Part shown: one piece after another, positions 39,592-49,193 of the stretch | Layout of the letters: each line of letters starts with the position of its first letter | Numbering within the stretch: the stretch's first letter is position 1 | Source: Advenella incenata | GTDB taxonomy: Bacteria > Pseudomonadota > Gammaproteobacteria > Burkholderiales > Burkholderiaceae_B | Direction of reading: 5' to 3' | NCBI RefSeq assembly: GCF_004217095.1 | Contig: NZ_SHKO01000001.1 | Location: 992,001-1,056,000 of the forward strand | DNA length: 64,000 nt | Position numbers and translations under genes: made by a program | The notes under the pieces: model-generated | Told to the model about the DNA's origin: nothing | What the model saw: the letters and a program-made list of their open reading frames with translations, nothing else | The model's database searches: none

Positions 39592-40584
39592 GTGAAAGAA
39601 CGACTGGACTGCGCCCTTATCAGTATTCCCGGCTGCGAAGCGCTCGCAGAAACGCTGCTCAAATACGATCGCTTGCACAACGGTCGTCTTCATTTCAGTC
39701 TGGTGGAAACGTCCCCCGGGGCGGGGGATGGCACGTTGCCATCGGTTTCGTTGTTGCAGGACATGACGTACTCCCTGCGTCATTTTGATGCTATCTGCCT
39801 GCCTGTATCGTCGGCCTCGCTGGTCTGGACGCGTTTATTGTTGCAGCAAACCCGTATAGAGCAGCATCGTCCCATTTTTGTACTGGGGTTGTCGCTGCGC
39901 CCCATTGGCCTGATTGATCTGCTCGAACTCGGTGTTGTCGATTTTGCCTTATGGCCATGCGAGCCAGAGGAAATCCGCGTCAGGCTGCTGCGTGCCCTGC
40001 ACGAACTACGTAATCTTCAGTCCCGCTTTCCGTCACTGCTGGGCGACAGCGTCAATACGCAGCAGTATGCGGTTCATGACGCGGCGATTCCGCGCCCGGC
40101 CGAATATGCGTCAGTCCCGACCTCAGCACCCGCTTACGCCCCAGCCGGCACGCGGCCCCTGACCGCTGAAAGACCTGGTTTACCGTTGGTGCCGGCGTTC
40201 GAGCGATCTGCCGGTCTTGCGACGGCTGCCACAACGGTAGGGGTCAGCCCGGGCGCTGGCCGTTTCCTGTCACCCGTTTCGCTTCTTCGGGGAATCGGCA
40301 GTACCCTGCCTCAGGGGAACAAACCGGCCGGTGTCCATCCGGCTCACCTGAGCGTCCCGCGGGTCTGCTGTCAGGAAATAGCACAATTTCCCGAAGGCTT
40401 CCAGCAATTGAAGTCAGTGGTGGTTGCCCAGTTTGAGCGTACTTATCTTACGCACGCACTAGCGCGTAGCAAGGGCAACATCGCGCTGGCGGCCCGCAAT
40501 TCCCATAAACATCGCCGGGCGTTCTGGGCGCTCATGCGCAAACACCAGATTAGTGCGCAACCGTTTCGAGACAATGATTTTTGA
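39592..40584 (+). CDS. Fis-type DNA-binding regulator with degenerate receiver-like N-terminus
   Basis: A 330-residue putative transcription regulator. The first ~140 residues resemble a response-regulator receiver in pattern, but the phospho-acceptor region reads FDAICLPVSSAS with no Asp at the expected site, and the usual Lys-Pro near its end is WPCEPEE, so it is probably not phosphorylated in the standard way. A Pro/Ala-rich linker of about 130 residues leads to a C-terminal Fis helix-turn-helix (about 285-325, FERTYLTHALARSKGNIALA). No AAA+ domain is present. The GTG at 39592 is chosen because AAAAGG lies seven bases before it; a TTG at 39532 is in frame. Target genes are unknown. Confidence 0.7.
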   Translation: MKERLDCALISIPGCEALAETLLKYDRLHNGRLHFSLVETSPGAGDGTLPSVSLLQDMTYSLRHFDAICLPVSSASLVWTRLLLQQTRIEQHRPIFVLGLSLRPIGLIDLLELGVVDFALWPCEPEEIRVRLLRALHELRNLQSRFPSLLGDSVNTQQYAVHDAAIPRPAEYASVPTSAPAYAPAGTRPLTAERPGLPLVPAFERSAGLATAATTVGVSPGAGRFLSPVSLLRGIGSTLPQGNKPAGVHPAHLSVPRVCCQEIAQFPEGFQQLKSVVVAQFERTYLTHALARSKGNIALAARNSHKHRRAFWALMRKHQISAQPFRDNDF

Positions 40585-40710
40585 ATAGCAGTCGTGCCTG
40601 AGCGCGAACCGCTTGACGGCCGGGCGACGGTCAGCGGCCATTCTTACACCAGGTACGATACAATCTGTCCGGTAAGAAAATCATAGATTTATAGATATTA
40701 AAGGTACCCG

Positions 40711-41784
40711 ATGGCTTTCCCGGTTTTGCAGAACGATGTTTTCCTGCGCGCACTGCAGCGCCAGCATGTTCCCTATACGCCTGTATGGTTGATGCGTCAG
40801 GCTGGACGATACCTGACTGAATATAACGAGACTCGCGCCAAGGCGGGGTCTTTTCTGGGGCTGGCCAAAAATCCGGATTTCGCCACAGAAGTCACTTTGC
40901 AGCCTCTGGATCGGTTTCCCCTGGATGCGGCCATTCTGTTTTCCGATATTCTCATGTTGCCCGATGCCATGGGTCTTGGGCTGGGTTTTGTGGCTGGTGA
41001 AGGTCCGCAATTTGCCCGTCCCTTGCGCACGCAGCAAGATGTCGAGCAGCTTGCCATTCCTGATATGAATCAGTTGCGCTATGTGTTCGACGCTGTCAGC
41101 CAGATCCGCCAGTCGCTCAATGGTCGCGTACCCCTGATCGGCTTTGCCGGCAGCCCGTGGACCGTTACCTGTTATATGGTAGAAGGGCGAGGTTCCTCAG
41201 ATTATCGCCAAATCAAAACTATGATGTATGCGCAGCCTGCGATGCTGCATCGTATTCTGGAAGTCACCGCCCAGGCGACTGCACAGTATCTGAATGAGCA
41301 AATCCGCGCGGGAGCGCAGGCCGTCATGATTTTTGACAGTTGGGGCGGTGTCCTGGCCGATGGCCTATATCAGCAATTTTCGCTTGCATACATCACCAAG
41401 GTAATCAGCCAGCTGGAACGCAATCATGATGGCGTTACGGTGCCGGTCATTTCGTTTACCAAGGGCGGCGGCTTGTGGCTGGAAGACATCGTTAGCAGTG
41501 GTTGCGATGCGGTCGGGCTTGACTGGACGGTCAACCTGAAGCAGGCGCGCAAGCGGGTAGGCGATCGTGTTGCATTGCAAGGAAATATCGATCCCATGGC
41601 GCTGTTTGGAACAGAAGACGGCATTCGCCAGGAAGTGCGGCGCGTCATTGACGACTTCGGTCCGGTAACAAATGGGGGGCATGTATTCAATCTTGGTCAC
41701 GGAATTTCACAATTTACACCGCCCCAAAATGTGTCATTCCTGGTCGATGAAGTGCACAGCTATAGCGCAAGCAAACACGCTTAA
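40711..41784 (+). CDS. hemE: Uroporphyrinogen decarboxylase
   Basis: HemE removes four carboxyl groups from uroporphyrinogen III to give coproporphyrinogen III in haem synthesis. The 357-residue product has the N-terminal signature [11 protein letters not shown] near 26 with its substrate-binding arginines, the catalytic Asp in [12 protein letters not shown] near 77, and [16 protein letters not shown] near 144. It begins 126 bases after the Fis-type regulator and ends before an AT-rich gap of 346 bases. Confidence 0.96.
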   Translation: MAFPVLQNDVFLRALQRQHVPYTPVWLMRQAGRYLTEYNETRAKAGSFLGLAKNPDFATEVTLQPLDRFPLDAAILFSDILMLPDAMGLGLGFVAGEGPQFARPLRTQQDVEQLAIPDMNQLRYVFDAVSQIRQSLNGRVPLIGFAGSPWTVTCYMVEGRGSSDYRQIKTMMYAQPAMLHRILEVTAQATAQYLNEQIRAGAQAVMIFDSWGGVLADGLYQQFSLAYITKVISQLERNHDGVTVPVISFTKGGGLWLEDIVSSGCDAVGLDWTVNLKQARKRVGDRVALQGNIDPMALFGTEDGIRQEVRRVIDDFGPVTNGGHVFNLGHGISQFTPPQNVSFLVDEVHSYSASKHA

Positions 41785-42130
41785 GGCCAAGTTGTGCACA
41801 GATGTCAAGTAGCTGTTGTTTTTGGACAAACTGTTGTAACACAATGAGCTTGCGTTTTAAGTTATTGAATTTTAAGAAATTAGTTTATGAAGTTTCGGGT
41901 ATGAAAAAAATTTGATCCTTCAATTCATTTCAATAGTTTTTTTGTAATATAGTTTTCCCCAAAGTTATCCACAGGCAAAGTCAATTATTTAATAAGTGGT
42001 TTCGGGCAGATGCTTTAACGCGGATACCTGCGAAACTACTTTAAGTGTTGACATGGATATGTAACTTAAAGGTAATACTCAAACAGATGGTTTTGCTGCC
42101 GTCTGTCCTCACATTTTTCAGGAATTAAGC
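41785..42130. other. AT-rich 346-base gap with a perfect DnaA box
   Basis: This stretch is clearly richer in A and T than its neighbours by eye. It holds TTATCCACA at 41965-41973, a perfect DnaA-box sequence, and a near match TTGTGCACA at 41792-41800 (one mismatch to the consensus). No protein gene is supported. It may be the priA promoter region with DnaA control. An origin is unlikely without several boxes and without dnaA, dnaN or mnmG nearby. Confidence 0.5.
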
Positions 42131-44182
42131 GTGCAAGTCAGCTGGGTTCGTATCGTGTTGGATATTCCCCGACAGGAGGCATTCGACTATCGATGCGAGC
42201 ATCCGGTGCAAATAGGACAGCGCGTCATTGTGCCTTTCGGCTCACGACAGCTTATCGGCGTGGTCATCGAATTGCTGCCGGAGCCAGCGCTGGATCCTGA
42301 TCAGATTCGCGATGTGGAGCAGGTCCTGGACGATCTTCCTGCTTTTTCAGCTTCCTGGCTGGCCCTGGCCCATTTTGCATCGCGTTACTATCAGCGCTCG
42401 TTGGGTGAGGTCATTCTCCCGGTGTTGCCTAACGGCTTAAGAAAGCCGGCGGCTTATTTGGGCAAGCGGTCCGCTGGCGGCCCGGTGGCACGGGCCGATC
42501 GCAAAAAACGCAGTGCAGTCGCCCCGGCAGTTGCCTCCCCGATCGTATTGAATGCCCAGCAGCAGCAGGCCGTGCAGCAAATATGCCAGTCAGACGGATA
42601 TGCGGCCTATCTACTGCATGGCGTGACCGGAAGTGGCAAGACAGAAGTGTATCTGCACGCGGCGCTCACTTTCTTGCAGCGGGGCCAGCAGATATTGATG
42701 CTGGTGCCGGAAATTAATCTGACCCCACAGCTGGAGACAGCTGTGCGGGCCCGCTTTGCAGATATTGTGGCCCCCGAGGAAATTGCCGTATTTCACAGCG
42801 GGCTGGCCGATGGCGAGCGTCTGAAGGCCTGGGCAGACGCCCAGCGCGGCAAACTCAAGGTGCTGCTGGGCACGCGCATGGCCATTTTTGCGCCGCTGGA
42901 CAATCCTGGTCTGATCATTGTCGATGAGGAACACGATGCTTCATACAAGCAGCAAGAGGGATTGCGCTATTCGGCGCGCGATCTGGCGGTCTGGCGCGCA
43001 CATCATGCCGGTATTCCGCTGATACTGGGATCGGCTACGCCTTCACTGGAAACCTGGCATCATGCGCTCAGTGGCCGCTATACCCGATTGAGCCTGGAGC
43101 AGCGCGCCCGAACCCGCTTTCTCCCTGATATTCGTCTTGTGGATACCCGGAAGGCCAAGCTTAACCAGGGGTTCGAACCGAGCGTGCTGGAAGCGATCCG
43201 CACTCGACTCGAACGCGGCGAACAGTCCATGGTGTTTCTGAATCGTCGGGGCTACGCCCCTGTCATGCATTGCGCCGCTTGTGGCTGGGTCAGCCAGTGC
43301 CCGCGGTGTTCGGTGCATACGGTACTACATCGCCCCCCTGGCAGCGGCTATCAGTTGCAATGTCACCACTGTGGTTTCCACAGTCGTGTCCCGTCCATCT
43401 GCCCCGATTGCGGTAACCAGGATTTGCAGCCGCTGGGGCGTGGCACCCAGCGAGTTGAAGAGTTTCTGCAGGAAACGTTTCCCGTAGCGCGAATCCAGCG
43501 CATCGACGCCGACAGCACTCGCCTGAAGGGCAGTGCCCTGCGGTTATTTGATGAAGTGCATACCGGCAATATCGATATTCTGGTAGGCACGCAAATGGTG
43601 GCAAAGGGGCATGACTTCAAGCGCCTTGGTCTGGTTGCGGTGCTCAATGCAGATTCCATGCTGTTTTCCGCCGATTTCCGCGCCCCTGAGCGTCTGTTTG
43701 CCCAATTGCTGCAGGTAGCCGGTCGGGCAGGGCGTCATACGGAAGGGGGGCAGGTGCTGATTCAAACCGGCTATCCCGATCATACTGTCTATCAGACACT
43801 GCTTAACAACGACTTCCCGGCCTTTGCCGACGACTTGCTGGCTGAGCGCCAGGACACGGGCCTGCCGCCCTTTACCTTTCAGGCCCTGATCACCGCCGAA
43901 GCCAAAAGTGTGCAATTGGCGCTGGCCTTTCTAAAGGACATCCGGGAGTGCGCTGCTTTGGTCCTCTCTGGTGACGGTGAGCCCGAGGCTGTGTGCCTCT
44001 ACGATCCTGTCCCCTTGCGGATCCTGCGCGTCGCCCACGTTGAGCGGGCACAATTGCTGGTCGAATCGGTATCAAGGCCGGCACTGCAGCGTTTTCTGCA
44101 GCAGTGGCTGCCACAGGTCCAAACGATCGGACAAAAGCAGCGCATGCGTTATTTCATCGAAGTAGACCCACTGGAAATATAA
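42131..44182 (+). CDS. priA: Primosomal replication protein N' (PriA helicase)
   Basis: PriA reloads the replicative helicase at stalled forks. The 683-residue product has Walker A GVTGSGKTEV near 162, the DEAH-type box VDEEHDAS near 265 and the zinc region with CAACGWVSQCPRC near 380 and CHHCGFHSRVPSICPDC near 416. The helicase C region and ATP motif VGTQMVAKGHDF follow near 489. The GTG/ATG question is minor: the GTG at 42131 fits the family start. rep begins four bases after its stop. Confidence 0.95.
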   Translation: MQVSWVRIVLDIPRQEAFDYRCEHPVQIGQRVIVPFGSRQLIGVVIELLPEPALDPDQIRDVEQVLDDLPAFSASWLALAHFASRYYQRSLGEVILPVLPNGLRKPAAYLGKRSAGGPVARADRKKRSAVAPAVASPIVLNAQQQQAVQQICQSDGYAAYLLHGVTGSGKTEVYLHAALTFLQRGQQILMLVPEINLTPQLETAVRARFADIVAPEEIAVFHSGLADGERLKAWADAQRGKLKVLLGTRMAIFAPLDNPGLIIVDEEHDASYKQQEGLRYSARDLAVWRAHHAGIPLILGSATPSLETWHHALSGRYTRLSLEQRARTRFLPDIRLVDTRKAKLNQGFEPSVLEAIRTRLERGEQSMVFLNRRGYAPVMHCAACGWVSQCPRCSVHTVLHRPPGSGYQLQCHHCGFHSRVPSICPDCGNQDLQPLGRGTQRVEEFLQETFPVARIQRIDADSTRLKGSALRLFDEVHTGNIDILVGTQMVAKGHDFKRLGLVAVLNADSMLFSADFRAPERLFAQLLQVAGRAGRHTEGGQVLIQTGYPDHTVYQTLLNNDFPAFADDLLAERQDTGLPPFTFQALITAEAKSVQLALAFLKDIRECAALVLSGDGEPEAVCLYDPVPLRILRVAHVERAQLLVESVSRPALQRFLQQWLPQVQTIGQKQRMRYFIEVDPLEI

Positions 44183-44186
44183 ATTA

Positions 44187-46250
44187 ATGAGCAATGCACT
44201 GCAATCGATGAATCCCGCGCAGCGAGAGGCGGTGCTGTACCTGAATGGTCCATGCCTGGTGCTGGCTGGCGCCGGCAGCGGCAAGACCCGTGTTATCACC
44301 CAGAAAATTGCCTATCTGATCAATGAATGCGGCTACGATGCCCGCGGTATCATAGCTCTGACGTTTACCAACAAGGCGGCGCGCGAAATGGCTGAACGTA
44401 TTCAGCAAAGCGTGGAAAAGAAACGGCTTAAAGGCCTGACGATCAGCACATTTCATGCGCTGGGCGTGCGTTTTTTACGGGAAGAGGCGGTGCTGGCGGG
44501 GTTGAAACCCGGGTTTTCCATCCTGGACTCTACTGACGCGCTGGGCGTAATTCAGGAGTTGCTGGCAACTACCGACAAGGGCCGGTTGCGCAGCGTGCAG
44601 CAGCAGATATCGCTATGGAAAAACGCGCTGATTACGCCAGATGAATCAGAAAAAATCGCCAAGACCCCTGACGAAATGGACGCTGCTCGCGTGTACCGCA
44701 GCTACGATGCAACCTTGCGCGCGTATCAATCGGTGGATTTCGACGATCTGATTGTCATGCCGGCCACGCTGATGAGCACCAACGATGAGGTGCGCGAGCG
44801 CTGGCAGCGGCGCTGTCGCTATATGCTCCTGGACGAATACCAGGACACCAACGTCTGCCAATACCAATGGGTGCGATCCCTGACCGGGCTGCGCGACATG
44901 TTTACGGCGGTAGGTGACGATGATCAGGCTATTTATGCCTGGCGCGGCGCCACTATCGAAAACCTGGCCAAGCTGCCCCAGGATTATCCGGCGCTGCGCA
45001 TTATCAAGCTGGAGCAGAATTATCGTTCGGTCGCGACCGTGCTGGATGCGGCCAACCAGGTCATCAGTCGCAATCCCAATCTGTTTGGTAAAAAACTCTG
45101 GTCTACGCTGGGGCAGGGTGAGCCCATTCAGGTGGTGGTCATGGACAATGAAGAGGCCGAGGCCGAATCGGTGGGCATGCGTATCTCGGCGTCTCGTTTC
45201 GAACGCAACGCCCGCTGGAAGGACTATGCCGTGCTCTATCGTGGCAACCATCAGGGCCGCCTGTTCGAGCAGACATTCCGCGAGCTGCGGATTCCCTACG
45301 TGATTGCCGGCGGGCAAAGCTTTTTCGACAAGGCCGAGGTCCGCGATATTATTGCGTACCTGCGTATTGTCGCCAACGAAGAGGACGATCCTGCATTCAT
45401 TCGCGCGGTTACCACGCCCAAGCGTGGTGTGGGGCAAGCCAGCCTGACAGCGCTTGGGGACACGGCCACGCAGCTCAATTGTTCGCTGTTCGATGCCGTT
45501 CATGATGAACTGGCCGCCACTCGTATCGCACCGCGTCAGCTTGAGCCCCTGAAGGTTTTTGTTGATTTCATCCGAAAGATCCAATGGCGTTCCGGACGCG
45601 GCAGGACAGATGGCGGTGCGGCCACACCGGCCGAAGGCGCAACCGAGCTGCTGGACGAATTGATGAAATACATCGATTACGAGCGCTATTTATATGACAC
45701 GCAGGAAGAGCGTGCGGCACAATCCCGCTGGCAAAACGTACTTGAATTGACCAATTGGCTCAAGCGCAAGGCACAGGAAGACGGCTTGACGCTTGCGCAG
45801 TTGGTTCAGCATATTGCCCTGATCACCATGCTGGAACGTAGCGAAGACGATGAAGATCCCGATGCCGTGCGGCTGACGACCATCCATGCCTCTAAAGGCC
45901 TGGAATATCCCTATGTGCATATGGTTGGCGTGGAGGAAGGGTTGCTACCCCATTTTGGCAAAGACGACGAATATGGCGATGCGAACAAGGACGCTGAGGC
46001 GCTGGAAGTGCGCATCCAGGAAGAGCGTCGTCTTATGTATGTGGGCATTACCCGAGCGCAATTTCATCTGACATTGACCTGGTGCAAGAAGCGTCGCAAG
46101 GCCCGCGAAGACCTGATTCGTGAACCCTCGCGGTTTATCGGTGAAATGGGTCTTGAGAGCGGCGTCAAAACCGTGGTGGATCCGTTCAGCGGCATGACTC
46201 CCAAGGAACGGCTGGTCCGGCTCAAAGAGATGCTGCAGAAAAAAGGGTAG
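44187..46250 (+). CDS. rep: ATP-dependent DNA helicase Rep (UvrD family)
   Basis: A 687-residue superfamily 1A 3'-5' helicase that works with PriA in fork restart and clears proteins ahead of forks. Walker A is GAGSGKTRVI near residue 28, motif II is LDEYQDTNV near 215, motif III GDDDQAIYAWRGA near 245, and the later motifs LTTIHASKGLEYPYV near 565 and MYVGITRA near 617 are intact. The four-base gap to priA suggests one transcript, a sensible pairing for fork restart. Confidence 0.94.
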   Translation: MSNALQSMNPAQREAVLYLNGPCLVLAGAGSGKTRVITQKIAYLINECGYDARGIIALTFTNKAAREMAERIQQSVEKKRLKGLTISTFHALGVRFLREEAVLAGLKPGFSILDSTDALGVIQELLATTDKGRLRSVQQQISLWKNALITPDESEKIAKTPDEMDAARVYRSYDATLRAYQSVDFDDLIVMPATLMSTNDEVRERWQRRCRYMLLDEYQDTNVCQYQWVRSLTGLRDMFTAVGDDDQAIYAWRGATIENLAKLPQDYPALRIIKLEQNYRSVATVLDAANQVISRNPNLFGKKLWSTLGQGEPIQVVVMDNEEAEAESVGMRISASRFERNARWKDYAVLYRGNHQGRLFEQTFRELRIPYVIAGGQSFFDKAEVRDIIAYLRIVANEEDDPAFIRAVTTPKRGVGQASLTALGDTATQLNCSLFDAVHDELAATRIAPRQLEPLKVFVDFIRKIQWRSGRGRTDGGAATPAEGATELLDELMKYIDYERYLYDTQEERAAQSRWQNVLELTNWLKRKAQEDGLTLAQLVQHIALITMLERSEDDEDPDAVRLTTIHASKGLEYPYVHMVGVEEGLLPHFGKDDEYGDANKDAEALEVRIQEERRLMYVGITRAQFHLTLTWCKKRRKAREDLIREPSRFIGEMGLESGVKTVVDPFSGMTPKERLVRLKEMLQKKG

Positions 46251-46412
46251 AATGTAAGCCCCAGGCAGCCGGGCCGCTGGTTCGTCTGCCCGTTCATCAT
46301 ATAACTTGCGCCGTGCAGGGCTGGTGGACGATTCTGGAAATTTATCACGTTTGACATATGTTGGCCGGCGGCGTCAGCATAATCTGAAATTTGAATACGG
46401 AGAAGCAGGAAA

Positions 46413-47636
46413 ATGACACAGCGTATGGCGCCATTGGCGAACATCAGGGTACTTGATTTGACACGCGTTTTGGCGGGTCCATGGTGTACCCAGAACCTGG
46501 CCGACCTGGGCGCTGATGTCATCAAGGTGGAGCGCCCGGGCAGCGGCGATGACACGCGTGGTTGGGGGCCTCCATACCTGAAAGATGAACACGGGGCGGA
46601 CACCAGCGAGGCGGCCTACTACCTTTCCGCGAACCGCAATAAACGCTCATTGGCGCTCGATTTCACTACGGATGCGGGGCGAGAGGTCGTTCTGGCGCTG
46701 GCGGCCAAAGCCGATATTGTCGTGGAAAACTACAAAGTGGGTGGTTTAAAAAAATACGGGCTCGACTACGCCAGCCTCAAGCAGATCAATCCGCGACTTA
46801 TTTACTGTTCCATTACCGGATTCGGACAAACGGGGCCGTACGCCACCCGCCCGGGCTATGACTATATTATTCAGGGCATGGGTGGTCTCATGAGCATTAC
46901 TGGAGAACATGACGATTTGCCAGGTGGCGGTCCACAGAAGGCCGGCGTGGCGGTGTCGGACCTGATGACAGGCATGTATGCAAGCGTTGCCATTCTGGCG
47001 GCGTTAAATGAGCGCCACAGCAGCGGTCTGGGACAATATATTGACATGGCGCTGCTCGATTGCCAGGTGGCAATGCTGGCCAACCAGAATCTCAATTACA
47101 TGACCTCTGGTCAGGTGCCCAAACGTGCCGGTAATGCACATCAGAATCTGGTGCCTTATCAGGTATTTGAAGTTGAAGACGGCCACCTTATTCTGGCGGT
47201 AGGCAACGACACGCAGTTTGCCTCGTTCTGTCGCCTGATCAATATGCCGGAACTGGTCGAAGATGAGCGCTACCGGAAAAATGCCGGCCGGGTAGTCAAT
47301 CGCGATTCGCTCATTCCATTGCTGGCGTCGGTGATGAAAACCCGCAGGCGCGATACCTGGCTGGCTGATCTGGAGGCCAGCAATATCCCGGCGGGACCGA
47401 TCAATACGATTGACCAGGTTTACGCAGATCCGCAAGTGATCGCGCGCCAGATGAAACTGGAACTGCCGCACCCTGCGGCGGGAACCACGCCCATGACGGC
47501 CAGTCCCATGCGTTTTTCTGATACGCCCATTCAGTATCGCAGTGCACCGCCCATGCTGGGGCAGCATTCCGAGGATATCCTCCGAGAGGAATTAGGGTGG
47601 AGCGACGAACAGATCGCGACATTACTGGGCAAGTAA
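46413..47636 (+). CDS. Class III CoA-transferase (CaiB/BaiF type)
   Basis: A 407-residue family III CoA-transferase that moves CoA between carboxylic acids. The N-terminus NIRVLDLTRVLAGPWCTQNLADLGADVIKVE is typical, as are the central GFGQTGPYATRPGYDYI near 138 and the downstream QYIDMALLDCQVAM near 208 that holds conserved acidic residues of the family. It stands alone between rep and a terminator, with no beta-oxidation or dehydrogenase partner. The acid substrate is unknown. Confidence 0.9.
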   Translation: MTQRMAPLANIRVLDLTRVLAGPWCTQNLADLGADVIKVERPGSGDDTRGWGPPYLKDEHGADTSEAAYYLSANRNKRSLALDFTTDAGREVVLALAAKADIVVENYKVGGLKKYGLDYASLKQINPRLIYCSITGFGQTGPYATRPGYDYIIQGMGGLMSITGEHDDLPGGGPQKAGVAVSDLMTGMYASVAILAALNERHSSGLGQYIDMALLDCQVAMLANQNLNYMTSGQVPKRAGNAHQNLVPYQVFEVEDGHLILAVGNDTQFASFCRLINMPELVEDERYRKNAGRVVNRDSLIPLLASVMKTRRRDTWLADLEASNIPAGPINTIDQVYADPQVIARQMKLELPHPAAGTTPMTASPMRFSDTPIQYRSAPPMLGQHSEDILREELGWSDEQIATLLGK

Positions 47637-47800
47637 GCGGCACGGCGCGGGCACGCTGTATGCCTGCTGTCTGGCCTTGCGTGATTTTGCTGACGGGAAA
47701 AAGATGGGCGGCCCCGGATGCGTTGCATCCTGCCAATAGCAAGTGGCATACCGCCAACCAGCAATAAGCATCACGGGTAATAATAGTCTTTACCCAAAAC

Positions 47801-47830
47801 AAAAAGCCCACTTATGTAAGTGGGCTTTTT
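47801..47830. terminator. Bidirectional rho-independent terminator
   Basis: Inverted arms AAAAAGCCCACTTA (47801-47814) and TAAGTGGGCTTTTT (47817-47830) form a strong stem with poly-A on one side and poly-T on the other, between the converging CoA-transferase and cytochrome genes. It can stop transcription from both sides. Confidence 0.92.
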
Positions 47831-47854
47831 AACGTCAATCGAAAATGTCGCGGA

Positions 47855-48928
47855 TTACTTTACTGATTTGACCATGTAATCAACTGCAGCCTTGACGACC
47901 TCATCTGATGCTGACGATCCGCCTTTGGGCGGCATGGCATTTAAACCGTGCAGAGCAGCGTCATAAAGTTTGTCCATGCCAGTTGCAATACGGGCATCCC
48001 AGGCAGCTTTGTCGCCCAGTTTTGGTGCGCCGGCAACGCCAGCGTCATGACAGGCGAAACAAATCTGTTTGTACAGCGCTTCGCCTTCGGCAAGTTTGTC
48101 ATTTGCCGGAGCCGCCGCTGCGGCACCGGCTGCAGCACCCGCAGCTGCTGCAGGAGCAGCACCTTCAGCAGGAGCAGCACCTTCAGCAGGAGCAGCGCCT
48201 TCAGCAGGAGCAGCGTCTTTGGCAGGAGCAGCGCCTTCGGCGGGAGCAGCGCCTTCAGCAGAAGCAGCACCTTCGGCAGGAGCAGCACCTTCGGCAGGAG
48301 CAGCACCTTCGGCAGGAGCAGCACCTTCGGCAGGAGCAGCACCTTCGGCAGGAGCGGCACCTTCGGCAGGAGCAGCAGCGCCTTCGCCTTCAGGCGCGGC
48401 GGGTTCCTTGAACGAGCCACCGGAGTGGTTGGCCAGGTACACAACGGCACGTTCCACTTCAAGATCGCTCAGGCTTGGATCGCCGCCTTTCGGTGGCATA
48501 CCGTTCAGGCCATGAATGGCGATTTTGACCACTTCAGCCTGACCGGCTTGCAGGCGTGGTGCCCAGACAGCCTTGTCGCCGAATTTAGGTGCACCGGCAA
48601 CGCCGGTGTCATGACAGCCCATACAGAGGCTTTTGTACACTTCTTCGCCAGTTTTGAGTTTTTTCGGGCCGGCGTCGGCAGCGGCAACAATCACCGGAGC
48701 GGTGTTGTATTGGGCAACGGGCGCGATGCGGGCGGCAATGGATTCTTCAGTCAGAGAATCGCTACCTGCGCCGGAACTACTTGAAGAGCTGACTACATTG
48801 ACCAGCAGGATAATAATCAGTACAGGGAGTATGAACGCGAGTACGACGACGACAATCAGCTGTTTGGGCGTTTTAATCGGGCTTACATGTTCATCGTGTT
48901 CTTCGTGGTGTTCTGTTTGATCGCTCAT
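47855..48928 (-). CDS. Membrane-anchored dihaem cytochrome c (c5 type) with AEGAAP repeat linker
   Basis: A 357-residue electron carrier. An N-terminal membrane helix (about 23-46) anchors two class I cytochrome c domains. Haem sites are CMGCH (Cys102, Cys105, His106) and CFACH (Cys290, Cys293, His294), with distal methionines in NGMPPKGG and NAMPPKGG. The domains are very alike, suggesting internal duplication. They are joined by about a dozen six-residue repeats of the type AEGAAP (roughly 175-270), an acidic, flexible linker. No oxidase gene is adjacent, so the partner is unknown; a role in passing electrons to a terminal oxidase is likely. Confidence 0.93.
   Translation of the reverse strand: MSDQTEHHEEHDEHVSPIKTPKQLIVVVVLAFILPVLIIILLVNVVSSSSSSGAGSDSLTEESIAARIAPVAQYNTAPVIVAAADAGPKKLKTGEEVYKSLCMGCHDTGVAGAPKFGDKAVWAPRLQAGQAEVVKIAIHGLNGMPPKGGDPSLSDLEVERAVVYLANHSGGSFKEPAAPEGEGAAAPAEGAAPAEGAAPAEGAAPAEGAAPAEGAAPAEGAASAEGAAPAEGAAPAKDAAPAEGAAPAEGAAPAEGAAPAAAAGAAAGAAAAAPANDKLAEGEALYKQICFACHDAGVAGAPKLGDKAAWDARIATGMDKLYDAALHGLNAMPPKGGSSASDEVVKAAVDYMVKSVK
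48152..48379 (-). repeat. 18-base tandem repeat inside the cytochrome c gene
   Basis: About twelve tandem copies of an 18-base unit encode AEGAAP (one AKDAAP, one AEGAAS). The purest run is a block of six near-identical copies at about 48265-48379. The unit length is a multiple of three, so copy-number change by slippage alters linker length without breaking the frame. It also creates long but meaningless open frames on the other strand. Confidence 0.95.
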
Positions 48929-49147
48929 AGATACATCCTACAGGTCATTGCAATGTTAAATAATGGAAAAAAAGAAGCCAAATGACTCGCATACTGCCGG
49001 ACCATGCCCTTTCCCCCGAAAGTGAAATAATAAGTAATGTTGGATTATAACGATTGTCACCCTGTTTTGTACGTCAATACGCCCCGCAACAGGTGAAAGT
49101 GTCTTATTTTAAACAGAAATTAACTGTGCAAGTATACCGTCTGGGCC

Positions 49148-49176
49148 TTACAGGAATCTGCACAATAGGGTAAAAT
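49148..49176 (+). promoter_or_regulatory. Candidate promoter of the tRNA-Arg gene
   Basis: A -35-like TTACAG (49148-49153) and a -10-like TAAAAT (49171-49176) are separated by 17 bases, and the tRNA begins 18 bases after the -10, the right distance for a short leader. Confidence 0.65.
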
Positions 49177-49193
49177 AACGGACTTGGTTGAAT

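Noticed and set aside
41785-42130. Chromosomal origin of replication
   Set aside because: One perfect and one imperfect DnaA box only; no dnaA, dnaN, mnmG or parAB genes nearby.
48152-48379. CRISPR-like array
   Set aside because: The units are tandem without spacers, lie in frame inside a cytochrome gene and no cas gene is present.
47908-48784. Long open frames on the plus strand opposite the cytochrome c gene
   Set aside because: They are created by the GC-rich 18-base repeat read backwards; the real gene has two CxxCH haem sites on the other strand.
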